Assembly: GCA_050330095.1 (NCBI GenBank)
Contig: JBHJOC010000016.1
Location: 1 to 26,612 of the forward strand
Origin: JBCBWG01 sp036804185
GTDB lineage: Bacteria > Pseudomonadota > Alphaproteobacteria > Rhizobiales > Hyphomicrobiaceae
Direction: 5' to 3'
DNA: 26,612 nt
This document shows positions 8,154-15,425 of the stretch, piece after piece. How positions within the stretch are numbered: the stretch's first letter is position 1; each line of letters begins with the position of its first letter. The notes under the pieces were generated by a model. That model saw nothing but the letters and a program-made list of their open reading frames with translations. It was not told where the DNA came from and did no database searches. Position numbers and translations under genes: made by a program.

Positions 8154-9269
8154 TCAGCCAGCACCCCTCGCCTGTTCACGCCGCGGCAGAGCCTGCCTGT
8201 CGAAGGCGACGGCTTTGATAAGGGCCGTGATCGCGTCGCCCTCGCGCAGCGCAAGGTCCTCAACAGCTGCCCGCGTGACGCGGGCGCGCAGGTGCTGGCC
8301 CGCTACGTCGAGCAGCACTTCGGCATAGGCGCTTTGCGGCTCGAGGGTGATCGACAGCACGCGCCCTGCCAGCATGTTGCGGATGCTCAGGCCCGTGGGT
8401 TGCCCGCGCGCCAGAGCAACGTCGCGGGCACGCACACGCAACCGGATCTCGGCACCAATCTCAAGGCCGATCTGGGGAACTTCGACACTGGCTCCGCCAA
8501 GATCGACGCGCGAGAGGTGGAGGATCATGTCCTGCGCTGTAACCGTCCCGGTCAGAACCGCGCCCGCCTCGAACCGTCCCTGGACATCGGCAAGATCGAG
8601 CCTCTCGAGTGTCTCAGCGACGCCGCCGGTCGCCACGACGCGCCCGCCGGCGAGTGCGACCACCCGGTCGCAAAGTTGCGCCACTTCCTCGAGCGCATGG
8701 GTCACATAGATGATCGGGATGCCGAAGGCCCGAGGCAGACGGGCAATATAGGGCAGGATATCAGCCTTGCGGCGCGTATCGAGCGCGGCGAGTGGCTCAT
8801 CCATCAGCAGGAGCCGCGGTCGTGCCAAGAGCGTTCGCCCGATCGCCACGCGTTGACGTTCGCCGCCCGAGAGCTCGGTGGCGCGACGCGCAAATAGCGG
8901 TGCGAGGTCGAGGACCTCCACCACATCGTCGTAGGTATAGCGCGCGGCAATCCTGGCTGAACGCTTGTGAGCATAGTCGAGATTGCCGCGTGCAGTCAGA
9001 TGCGGGAAGAGGCGGGCATCCTGGAATACGTAGCCGACGCCGCGTTTGTGGGGCGGCATCGCGCCGCCGGGTCCGAGCCAGACCTCCTCGCCGAACGTGA
9101 CGCGGCCGCGAGCCCCGCGTTCGAAGCCCGCGATGACGCGCAGAAGGGTTGATTTCCCGCAGCCCGACGGGCCGAACAGAGCCGTGATCCCATCGCCTGG
9201 GAAGCTCTGTGCGACATCGAGCGTGAAGTCTCGGAAGCGGACCTCGACGCTGGTGCTGAGCTCGGTCAT
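8154..9269 (-). CDS. modC: Molybdate ABC transporter ATP-binding protein ModC
   Basis: ATPase subunit of the molybdate importer. The 371-residue protein shows Walker A GPSGCGKST (33-41), signature LSGGERQRV (133-141), Walker B LLLMDEPLAALD (153-164) and the switch histidine in YVTHALEE. A C-terminal extension (about 290-360) containing ISITLEPQSAYAEVLLDV and LRARVTRAAVEDLAL is the TOBE/Mop-type domain that characterises ModC and may bind oxyanion. The start ATG overlaps the modB stop (ATGA on the minus strand), so translation is coupled. As the last gene of modABC it is presumably controlled from the ModE-box candidate before modA. Confidence 0.95.
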   Translation of the reverse strand: MTELSTSVEVRFRDFTLDVAQSFPGDGITALFGPSGCGKSTLLRVIAGFERGARGRVTFGEEVWLGPGGAMPPHKRGVGYVFQDARLFPHLTARGNLDYAHKRSARIAARYTYDDVVEVLDLAPLFARRATELSGGERQRVAIGRTLLARPRLLLMDEPLAALDTRRKADILPYIARLPRAFGIPIIYVTHALEEVAQLCDRVVALAGGRVVATGGVAETLERLDLADVQGRFEAGAVLTGTVTAQDMILHLSRVDLGGASVEVPQIGLEIGAEIRLRVRARDVALARGQPTGLSIRNMLAGRVLSITLEPQSAYAEVLLDVAGQHLRARVTRAAVEDLALREGDAITALIKAVAFDRQALPRREQARGAG

Positions 9270-9949
9270 CCGGGCCCCAAGTGCACAGGGTAGCGTCGGT
9301 TGAAGCTGTAGACTGCCAGCAGGACTACGAAAGAAAAGACCAGCAGGATCCCGGCCAGCGTGTGCGCGGCGTCGTAGTCGATCATCTCGACATGCTCATA
9401 AATCTGGATGGATACGACCTTCGTCCGGCCAGGGATGTTGCCACCGACCATCAGCACGACGCCGAATTCGCCGATGGTATGGGCAAAGCTCAGCACGATG
9501 GCGGTCAGGTAGCCGCGCACGGCCATCGGGCTTGCTACTGTGAAAAACGCATCGAGCGGCGTTGCACGCAGACTTGCCGCGGCTTCGAGCGGCGCGCGAC
9601 CAACAGCCTCGAATGCGGCCTGCAATGGCTGGACCATGAAGGGAAGCGAATAGAGCATTGAGGCGATGATCAGGCCGGTGAACGAGAACGTCAGGGTCGA
9701 GCCAGTCGCAGAGACCCAAAGCCCGCCAAGGGAAGAATTGGGGCTGAGGAATACCAGCAGATAGAAGCCGAGGACCGTGGGCGGTAGGACCAGCGGCAAC
9801 GCCGTGACAGCCTCAACCGCTGGCTTTGCTCGCGATCGTGTGAAGGCGAGCCACCAGGCGATCGGTGTGCCAACGACCAGCAGCAGGGCCGTGGTGATGG
9901 CGGCGAGCTGGATCGTCAGCCAGAGTGGACCGAGGTCGGGTATCGTCAT
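9266..9949 (-). CDS. modB: Molybdate ABC transporter permease ModB
   Basis: Integral membrane subunit of the molybdate importer, about 227 residues with five or more hydrophobic spans. Typical ModB segments are TPIAWWLAFTRSRAKP early on, LPLVLPPTVLGFYLL, and the cytoplasmic EAA-like loop around EAAASLRATPLDAFFTVASPM. The late SFAHTIGEFGVVLMVGGNIPG is nearly diagnostic of ModB. The frame extends to 9973, but the ATG at 9949, one base after the modA stop and giving MTIPDLGPLWLTIQLA, fits both operon spacing and family starts. Confidence 0.95.
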   Translation of the reverse strand: MTIPDLGPLWLTIQLAAITTALLLVVGTPIAWWLAFTRSRAKPAVEAVTALPLVLPPTVLGFYLLVFLSPNSSLGGLWVSATGSTLTFSFTGLIIASMLYSLPFMVQPLQAAFEAVGRAPLEAAASLRATPLDAFFTVASPMAVRGYLTAIVLSFAHTIGEFGVVLMVGGNIPGRTKVVSIQIYEHVEMIDYDAAHTLAGILLVFSFVVLLAVYSFNRRYPVHLGPG

Positions 9950-9950
9950 G

Positions 9951-10730
9951 TCATTTCTCGGCCGCGTAGCCAAAGGCCGTGATCACCTCAAAGGCTTGAG
10001 GTGTCCGAAGAAACTCCATGAAGGCGTGAGCCGCCGCATTGTCGGCCGCCCTGTTCAGGACCACGGCATCCTGCCGGATCGGCTGGAACATCTCCTGCGG
10101 GACGTCCCAGCGGCTGCCTTCGTTGCGCCCTCCCGGCCTCAGGACTGCCGAAAGCGCAACGAACCCGATCTCGGCCGCGCCCGTCGCGACCATCGAATGC
10201 GTTTGGCCGATATTCTGTCCCATCACGATCTTCGCGTGCAGGGCTTCCCAAAGGCCCAGGGCCTGCAGGGCCTCACGTGCTGCGAAGCCATAGGGCGCAA
10301 GGTCGGGGTTGGCGATCGCGACGAAGCGAAGCCGCGGATCAAGCAGGGCCATGCGTCCATCGTTGCCGATCCGGGTTGGATCGGCGCTCCATAGCGCGAG
10401 CTGTCCGATGGCATAGGTGAACGACGAGCCGTTGACGGCCTTTCCTTCCTCGATCAGGCGCGCGGGCGTTGCTGCATCCGCCGATAGAAGAATATCGAAC
10501 GGCGCACCTTCGGTGATTTGGGCATAGAGTTTGCCGGTCGAGCCCGTTGTAAGCAACACCGCGCGGCCCGTTGCCGCGCTGAACACCGGCACCATCGCCG
10601 CAGCAGCTTCAGCGAAATTTGCAGCAACGGCAATGAGAGCACTCTCGGCGCGCGCCGCAATGGACGTCGGCATCATGCTCAGGGCCGCGACAAGCGCCGT
10701 CACCGTCCGGCGGGTCGGGGGACATGACAT
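9951..10730 (-). CDS. modA: Molybdate ABC transporter substrate-binding protein ModA
   Basis: Periplasmic molybdate/tungstate-binding protein, 259 residues. The N-terminal ~28 residues form a signal peptide (basic MSCPPTRRTV, hydrophobic core, AARA cleavage region). The mature start ALIAVAANFAEAAAAMVPVF, followed by TTGSTGKLYAQI and GAPFDILLSADAATPARLIEEG, is the classic ModA pattern in which early alanine/serine backbone amides coordinate the oxyanion. GGAG seven bases before the ATG supports the start. It is the first transporter gene after the regulator and has a ModE-like operator immediately upstream. Confidence 0.95.
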   Translation of the reverse strand: MSCPPTRRTVTALVAALSMMPTSIAARAESALIAVAANFAEAAAAMVPVFSAATGRAVLLTTGSTGKLYAQITEGAPFDILLSADAATPARLIEEGKAVNGSSFTYAIGQLALWSADPTRIGNDGRMALLDPRLRFVAIANPDLAPYGFAAREALQALGLWEALHAKIVMGQNIGQTHSMVATGAAEIGFVALSAVLRPGGRNEGSRWDVPQEMFQPIRQDAVVLNRAADNAAAHAFMEFLRTPQAFEVITAFGYAAEK

Positions 10731-10745
10731 GGCAGCGCTCCAACT

Positions 10746-10769
10746 GGTTATATTTCATGAAACATATCG
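10746..10769 (-). promoter_or_regulatory. Candidate ModE box (molybdate operator) upstream of modA
   Basis: In the gap between the regulator stop and the modA start, read on the + strand, the half-sites GGTTATATT and ACATATCG are separated by seven bases. From memory, the Escherichia coli modA operator has CGTTATATT-N7-ACATAACG, so arm sequence and spacing agree closely. The centre TTTCATGAAA is itself a perfect palindrome. The site ends 16 bases before the modA ATG, a position suited to repression of modABC when molybdate is plentiful. Confidence 0.7.
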
Positions 10770-10795
10770 AGTTCGGCCGCTCCCTGAGTCAACCG

Positions 10796-11167
10796 CTATT
10801 TTCCTTCAGGAATATCCCTTAGGAGCTGCTGCATCGTGCGCAGCTGCGCGTCGCCGCCGGCCGCTGCGTCGCGCTCGAAGGCTCGATAAAGCGCCAGGAC
10901 CTCACGCCCGAGGTCGGTCAGCACCGCACCGCCCCCGCCTGGACCGCCGCGCACGCTGTCGACCAGCGGCTCACGGAACATGGCGTTGAGCGTTCCAACG
11001 AGTTCCCATGCGCGCTTGTAGCTCATGCCCATGCCGCGCCCAGCGGCCGCGATCGAGCCATGACGGTCGATACGCTCGAGAAGCTCGGCCTTGCCGGGCC
11101 CAATCATCTCCTGGTCGCCGAAGATGATGCGGATGCGCAGGCGAGGTGATCTGGGTTCCGGGTTCAT
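10796..11167 (-). CDS. ModE-like winged-helix regulator (DNA-binding domain only)
   Basis: A 123-residue protein matching the N-terminal winged helix-turn-helix domain of ModE: RIRIIFGDQEMIGPGKAELL, then GSIAAAGRGMGMSYKRAWELVGTLN (about 38-61, the recognition helix region), and the GGPGGGGAVLTDLGREVLALYR wing (74-95). The molybdate-binding Mop/TOBE domains of full ModE are absent, as in many alphaproteobacterial relatives. It therefore must either sense molybdate differently or depend on a partner. The frame is open to 11413, but MNPEPRSPRLRIRI at 11167 is the family-like start. The upstream extension runs through repeat DNA. It is the first gene of the modABC unit and the likely repressor acting at the site before modA. 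Confidence 0.9.
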   Translation of the reverse strand: MNPEPRSPRLRIRIIFGDQEMIGPGKAELLERIDRHGSIAAAGRGMGMSYKRAWELVGTLNAMFREPLVDSVRGGPGGGGAVLTDLGREVLALYRAFERDAAAGGDAQLRTMQQLLRDIPEGK

Positions 11168-11705
11168 AGCCCAATGGTCTGGCCAATCCGGGCTTCGTGC
11201 AAGGCTTGCGGAAGCATGATCGTGGCGTGAGCCTGTGCGAGGTCGAGCCCCGCTGTAGACGTCGTCGCGACCCGGGTACTCGCATCCCGTCGTTCGTCTG
11301 TCACCCTCATCAGGCGCCGAAACGAACGACGGAAAGCCAAGGGTACGAGCAACACATTGGTCTAGTGTGCCGTCTCCGACACTTGGCTTCTTATGCAGCA
11401 CCCGATTGACCAAGTGTCGGAGACACAGGGAGCACGAGTAACGTCATGTTTCTCGGGCTGTTTTCGTCACTAGCGCTTGGCAGGCGAGACTGCAGAAGGT
11501 GGGGACCAAGCGTGAGTGACGCAACACTCGGTACCGCGTCGCGATCAGAAGCCCCGGCAAACGCGTCATGCAGATCGTGCAGGGACTTCTGATCGGCGGT
11601 ACGTGTACCGCCGGCTCCGGCGGCACAAAAGGCGGTGGTCCCAACGAGCTTGAGGGCTGTTCAAGCGGCGACCGATGTCGGCGGTCCGCCCGCTGCCGTG
11701 AGAGA
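11168..11705. other. 538-bp intergenic region containing repeat copy A
   Basis: No convincing gene is present. It contains the upstream region of the modE-like gene, repeat copy A (11362-11525), and sequence after the alpha/beta hydrolase stop. Open frames here (for example a 93-codon one at 11444-11725, minus) cross the repeat and have no recognisable protein features. The palindromic word GGTACGTGTACC occurs near 11598. Confidence 0.6.
11362..11525 (+). repeat. 164-bp dispersed structured repeat, copy A
   Basis: This 164-base segment recurs with the same length and orientation at 16493-16656, with roughly three quarters or more of bases matching. Three hairpins are visible. Stem 1 is a perfect 15-pair stem (11372-11386 with 11410-11424, arm GTCTCCGACACTTGG). 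Stem 2 pairs AGCACGAG (11431-11438) with CTCGGGCT (11452-11459). Stem 3 pairs CGTCACT-N2-CGCTTGG (11465-11480) with CCAAGCG-N2-AGTGACG (11506-11521). Boundaries are where similarity to copy B stops: CTAGTG at the left, GACGCAAC at the right. It resembles palindromic intergenic mosaic elements such as rhizobial RIMEs in style, although identity with a named family was not established. Confidence 0.85.
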
Positions 11706-12518
11706 TCAGCCGAGTTTTGCAGCAAAGCGTTCGAGCTCTGCGGCGAACGGGCCCGGCCTCTCGACGGGGATCATGTGACCTGCATCGGCGATTTCCACCA
11801 TCTCGACGCCCGCTATCGATCGGGCGAGCTCGTCGACGTCCTCTGCGACACGGAACAGCCGGTCATGCGGTCCCGTCATCACCAACGTTGGGACGGCCAG
11901 GGACGACCAGGGGTAGGCCCAGTCCGTCTCCAGCGAGCCCTGCATCAAGCGGTACAGACCATTCGACGGGTCCATCGGCTCATAGGGTTGCGGCGCGAAT
12001 GCAGTCGGCCGCATCGCTGCCAGTTGGTCCGGGTTGAGCAGGACCGGGGCGAGGGCCTCGCCCACGAGCCGTCCACCGCCGATTGCCGACAGTGTTGCGA
12101 CAGCTTTGTTGATCCAATCGAGCCGGAGGGTCGGCTTGCGCAGCGTGTTGACGAGCACGAGACCGCTGGCTGGAGCACCTTTGCTGATCGCCTGCGCTGC
12201 AAACAGCCCGCCGATCGACAGCCCGACATAGATCGGTCGCGGCGGCGCGCAGTGGGCGACAACCCTGACCAGGTCCTCAACGATTTGACGCGGGCCGAGC
12301 GGGCTCTCCGGGCCGAACGATGTGCCCTCCTGACCCCGGAAGTTCCACGCCAGCGTGCCGAAGCCTTTCGCGCGCAGGGCAGGTCCGATCAGCGCGTGCT
12401 CCCAATGTGCGATGGAGCCCGTCAGCGCGTTGACAAAAACGAACGTTGGCGCGGCCGCCTGCGGCGGCGCAAACTCGTAGACGAGGGTTTCGCCGGCTGA
12501 GATGTCGAGCGTGTCCAT
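11706..12518 (-). CDS. Alpha/beta-fold hydrolase
   Basis: The 270-residue protein has a complete alpha/beta hydrolase layout. The nucleophile elbow is GLSIGG (Ser101), the acid is Asp219 in MTGPHDRLF, and the base is His248 in DAGHMIPVERP. FVNALTGSIAHWEH near residue 28 replaces the usual HG oxyanion motif, with NALTGS in that role, as in 3-oxoadipate enol-lactonase-like members. The start lies five bases after the MFS gene stop, so the two are almost certainly cotranscribed and may act on one compound: import followed by ester or lactone cleavage. The substrate is not inferable. Confidence 0.9.
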   Translation of the reverse strand: MDTLDISAGETLVYEFAPPQAAAPTFVFVNALTGSIAHWEHALIGPALRAKGFGTLAWNFRGQEGTSFGPESPLGPRQIVEDLVRVVAHCAPPRPIYVGLSIGGLFAAQAISKGAPASGLVLVNTLRKPTLRLDWINKAVATLSAIGGGRLVGEALAPVLLNPDQLAAMRPTAFAPQPYEPMDPSNGLYRLMQGSLETDWAYPWSSLAVPTLVMTGPHDRLFRVAEDVDELARSIAGVEMVEIADAGHMIPVERPGPFAAELERFAAKLG

Positions 12519-12523
12519 GGTCG

Positions 12524-13807
12524 TTACTCCAGGTGCTTGGGATGGGAGACGCCCGCGGGCGTCTTCAGGAACAGGGCCGCGACGGCACAGGCGAGCGGCG
12601 CGATCGCCAGCAATTGCAACGTAAGCCGGGCGCTGCCGACCAAATCGAAGGCCATGCCAACCGGCAAAGGCCCAAGCGAGGCGCCGATGACGCCGATCAA
12701 CTGTCCCGTGCCCTGGAGGTGACCGAGGTGCTTGCGGCCAAAGAAGCGGGGCATCAGGTAACCGAACATTGTCATGCTCAACGCGTTGTTGAGCCCGAAG
12801 GAAATCGCATAGGCCACGGCTGAGACCGTATCGTGTGCAACGGAGGCGAGCAGCAGCGATGTTGCAGTGACGACGAGGCCTGCTGCAAACACATAACGCG
12901 TGCGAACCCGGTCGAATGTCCGCCCGACAAGCGGCATGGCGATCACCATGGTCAGCGCTGACAAGGGGAAGAGTTGCGCTGCGACATCGGCGCCGACGCC
13001 CTGTTGCGTCATGATGGCGACCTGATGGAAGTGCAGCGTCGTCACGAGCATTGCGATGAATGCCCAGCCAATGGTCACGATATAGAACGTTGGCGTCCGC
13101 AGCGCCTCCTTGAGGTTGAGCCCGTCGATTTGGGCGGTTGTGCTTGTTTCAGTTTGCGCTGCCGACGCCCCGTCGGGCGCGAGGCCGCGATCCTCGGGCT
13201 TATTCCAGACCAGGAATATGATGGGCGGGATCAGGATCACCCACGTCGTGACACCGAGCACGATCCAAGCGGTCCGCCAGCCGAGTTCGCCCGTGAGCCA
13301 GTGCCCGAGTGGGGGGTGAACCGCCATCGATGCGGCAAATCCTAGGGCCATGAGCCCCATGGCGGTCCCGCGCTTGTCGCGAAACCATTGTCCGACGAGG
13401 TTTGCTGAACACATCATCAGCGAGCCTTGGCCGAAGAAGCGCAGCGCCGCGAAGGCAACCGCGAGCATGATCGGTCCCGCCGCAGCGGCGAACATCAGGC
13501 AGGCGGCACCGAGCGCAATCGCGATCCAGCCCATGACTGTTCGGGTGCCAAAGGTGTCGATCAGCTTGCCCATCCGCGGCAATGCGAACGCTGCAATGAA
13601 GGTCGCAAGCCCATAGGCTGTTGCGATCGCAGAGTTCGAGATGCCGAGGTCGCGGGCGACATGCGGCATGAACACGCTGAACGTGTGCGACTGGCCAGGC
13701 CCGCTGGCAAAGATTGCGAGCGCTGCAATCGCAACGATTGTCCAACCGTAAAATGCGCGGCGCGACAGGGCATCGAATGTCGCATCACGAATGGCATTCA
13801 CCGGCAT
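12524..13807 (-). CDS. MFS transporter
   Basis: A 427-residue membrane protein with about twelve hydrophobic spans and the major facilitator superfamily layout. It opens with AFYGWTIVAIAALAIFASGPGQSHTFSVFMP, a pattern common in monocarboxylate/oxalate-formate-antiporter-like members. RMGKLIDTFGTRTVMGW is the A-motif loop after the second span, and PLVGRTFDRVRTRYVFA is the matching loop in the second half. AAGGGT before the ATG at 13807 supports the start. It is followed by the alpha/beta hydrolase. Specific substrate unknown; an organic acid or ester precursor is a guess from family and neighbour. Confidence 0.92.
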   Translation of the reverse strand: MPVNAIRDATFDALSRRAFYGWTIVAIAALAIFASGPGQSHTFSVFMPHVARDLGISNSAIATAYGLATFIAAFALPRMGKLIDTFGTRTVMGWIAIALGAACLMFAAAAGPIMLAVAFAALRFFGQGSLMMCSANLVGQWFRDKRGTAMGLMALGFAASMAVHPPLGHWLTGELGWRTAWIVLGVTTWVILIPPIIFLVWNKPEDRGLAPDGASAAQTETSTTAQIDGLNLKEALRTPTFYIVTIGWAFIAMLVTTLHFHQVAIMTQQGVGADVAAQLFPLSALTMVIAMPLVGRTFDRVRTRYVFAAGLVVTATSLLLASVAHDTVSAVAYAISFGLNNALSMTMFGYLMPRFFGRKHLGHLQGTGQLIGVIGASLGPLPVGMAFDLVGSARLTLQLLAIAPLACAVAALFLKTPAGVSHPKHLE

Positions 13808-14228
13808 CGTCTGACCCTTGGGTTGGCTTGGGAATGTTTCTTGGGAATGCTTAGACGTGTGAGCCGTCGCGCCTTACGTCATCGGTCCGTGCATCGCAGT
13901 CGATGTCAATTGCGGGACGAGAAACGCCTCACTCAGGCCGTGATGGTGCGAGGGGTCCTCATGTCGCGCCAAGATCGGTTGGCGGTGGCTGCGATGGCGC
14001 GATTTTGACGCGCTGAGCCAGTACATCGCGATCCGGCGAACAGAACAACGGTCGATCGGCGCACATCAGACCCAGTCTGACGGCATATGACACGAGAAGG
14101 GCGGCCGGCCTCTGCGCAAGCGTGCCATGGTTCTCGAATTCGCGGATCTCCGCTTGCAACGTCGCTGCACGGGTGAGCGACGGTTGGGCCGGCAATTCAC
14201 GGTGATCCAATCGATGAGATCCAATCGA
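13808..14228. other. 421-bp intergenic region, no convincing gene
   Basis: It holds the MFS promoter region and the 3' flank of the DUF1513 gene. An 83-codon open frame (13959-14210, minus) has no recognisable features and is treated as chance. Two short direct repeats are present, at 13827-13852 and 14204-14229. Confidence 0.55.
13827..13852 (+). repeat. Two tandem 13-bp units upstream of the MFS gene
   Basis: CTTGGGAATGTTT is followed directly by CTTGGGAATGCTT, one base different. The pair starts about 20 bp upstream of the MFS start codon, where an operator or direct-repeat activator site could lie. It may also be simple slippage. Confidence 0.5.
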
Positions 14229-14229
14229 T
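14204..14229 (+). repeat. Direct repeat of GATCCAATCGAT at the DUF1513 stop
   Basis: The 12-base word GATCCAATCGAT occurs at 14204-14215 and again at 14218-14229, two bases apart. The second copy runs into the DUF1513 stop codon. No function is evident. Confidence 0.55.
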
Positions 14230-15425
14230 CAACCGAGCGCTTCGGCGTGATTGTCCCAATGCCAGGGTGTTGCAGTGGTGTGGTCGTCGGTGTCCGATGC
14301 GGCCGCTTCAGCGATGATGCCGTGGCCCGATGTCAGCAAGAAGCCGCCCCGCGGTCGACCCAAACCCGCTCCCGCGCGGCCTTCCACCCTTAACGGCAAC
14401 GGCGCGACGCCTGAGACATCGGCCAGGGTTCGATGGCCGAGCAGCCGGCCGGTCGACACGTCGATAAAGGCAACAACACCGCCCCGCGCGCTTGTGACAG
14501 CTGCAATGTCGCCTGAAGTATCCACGGCCACCGAGCTCACATATCCGCGAAACCGACGCGCAAGGCTCTCGCCGAGGTCGACGCGCACCAACGACCGCCC
14601 GCGCCTATGGATCGTGACGAGAGGCACCTCGGCCTCAGGCGCGCCCTCGAACTGACTGCCGATAACCGTCCGCGCGCCGGCGCCGATCGCCAGATGCCGC
14701 AGCGAGAGGCGGCTGAGATCTGCCGGCAGGCGGTGGCTCTCGATCAGATCCCCGGTCACGCTGTCGATATAGGCAAGGCTCGGTTCCATCGTTGGCAGGT
14801 TCAGTTTTTCCCGGCCCCCGCCGATGTCGGGGTGCGTCTCGATGCCCCCGTTCGCAACAACGAGCGTTCTGCCGCCCTCGATGAGGGCAATGTCGTGAGG
14901 CCCGGTGCCATGGCTTGGGAACTCTCCGATCCGCCTGAAGCGGTCGGTTGCATCGTAGATGCCAAGGCAACCTGTCGCGGCCTCATAATCGTTCTCGGTG
15001 GCATAGAGCAGCCGTCCGTCAGTCGAGAAAACCCCATGTCCATAGAAATGCCGGCCCGCAGGCGAGGCAAACGTGACCGGCCGATGGTTATGATCGGGGC
15101 TGATGGCAACGGCGAACGTGCCCGGTCTACGGGCAAAGATCACACATGTCCGGGTTGCCTTGCACCAGGCCGCGTCATGACCGCGGCCCGGGAGCGGCAC
15201 CGAGGCCACGTCAGTTCCGTCGCGGCGGAAGATCGAGGCGGAGTAGCCCAAGCTCGGGGCCTTGCGCGCTGCAACAAACAGTATTTCATCAAGTCCAGTC
15301 TCGTTGGTCGCGATCCTGTCAGCTCCTCCCGCCGCAGCCGCCTCGTGTCCTGCAAACCAAGCTGCTGCCGGCGCCGCCATGAACCAGGCCAATGCCGTTC
15401 GCCGATCAATCGCCGTCATTGGCAT
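14229..15425 (-). CDS. DUF1513-family protein (exported, beta-propeller-like)
   Basis: About 398 residues. The N terminus has an arginine pair and hydrophobic core, DRRTALAWFMAAPAAAWFAG, consistent with a Tat-like or Sec signal. The mature part has repeated strand-rich segments with HGVFSTDGRLLYATENDY, GTGPHDIALIEGGRTLVVANGG and HPDIGGGREKLNLPTMEPSL, characteristic of DUF1513, which resembles a periplasmic propeller. The frame is open far upstream, but the start at 15425 (or 15419, two codons later) overlaps the imelysin stop by a few codons, as expected in an operon. DUF1513 genes are commonly the last member of imelysin/DUF1111 iron-linked clusters. The biochemical role is unknown. Confidence 0.9.
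   Translation of the reverse strand: MPMTAIDRRTALAWFMAAPAAAWFAGHEAAAAGGADRIATNETGLDEILFVAARKAPSLGYSASIFRRDGTDVASVPLPGRGHDAAWCKATRTCVIFARRPGTFAVAISPDHNHRPVTFASPAGRHFYGHGVFSTDGRLLYATENDYEAATGCLGIYDATDRFRRIGEFPSHGTGPHDIALIEGGRTLVVANGGIETHPDIGGGREKLNLPTMEPSLAYIDSVTGDLIESHRLPADLSRLSLRHLAIGAGARTVIGSQFEGAPEAEVPLVTIHRRGRSLVRVDLGESLARRFRGYVSSVAVDTSGDIAAVTSARGGVVAFIDVSTGRLLGHRTLADVSGVAPLPLRVEGRAGAGLGRPRGGFLLTSGHGIIAEAAASDTDDHTTATPWHWDNHAEALG

Noticed and set aside
7824..8897. 357-codon plus-strand open frame opposite modC
   Set aside because: It runs antisense to a clear ModC and has low-complexity, charged composition with no recognisable motif.
11168..11413. Extended N terminus of the ModE-like regulator (frame open to 11413)
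   Set aside because: The extension passes into repeat copy A and does not resemble ModE; the ATG at 11167 matches the family start.
11444..11725. 93-codon minus-strand frame ending in CSLACQALVTKTARET
   Set aside because: Its C-terminal part is translated repeat DNA; the corresponding frame in copy B contains a stop, so it is not a conserved protein.
11568..12500. 310-codon plus-strand open frame
   Set aside because: Antisense to the alpha/beta hydrolase, which has an intact catalytic triad; no protein features in the antisense frame.
13959..14210. 83-codon minus-strand frame in the MFS/DUF1513 gap
   Set aside because: No ribosome-binding site, motif or operon support; considered chance.
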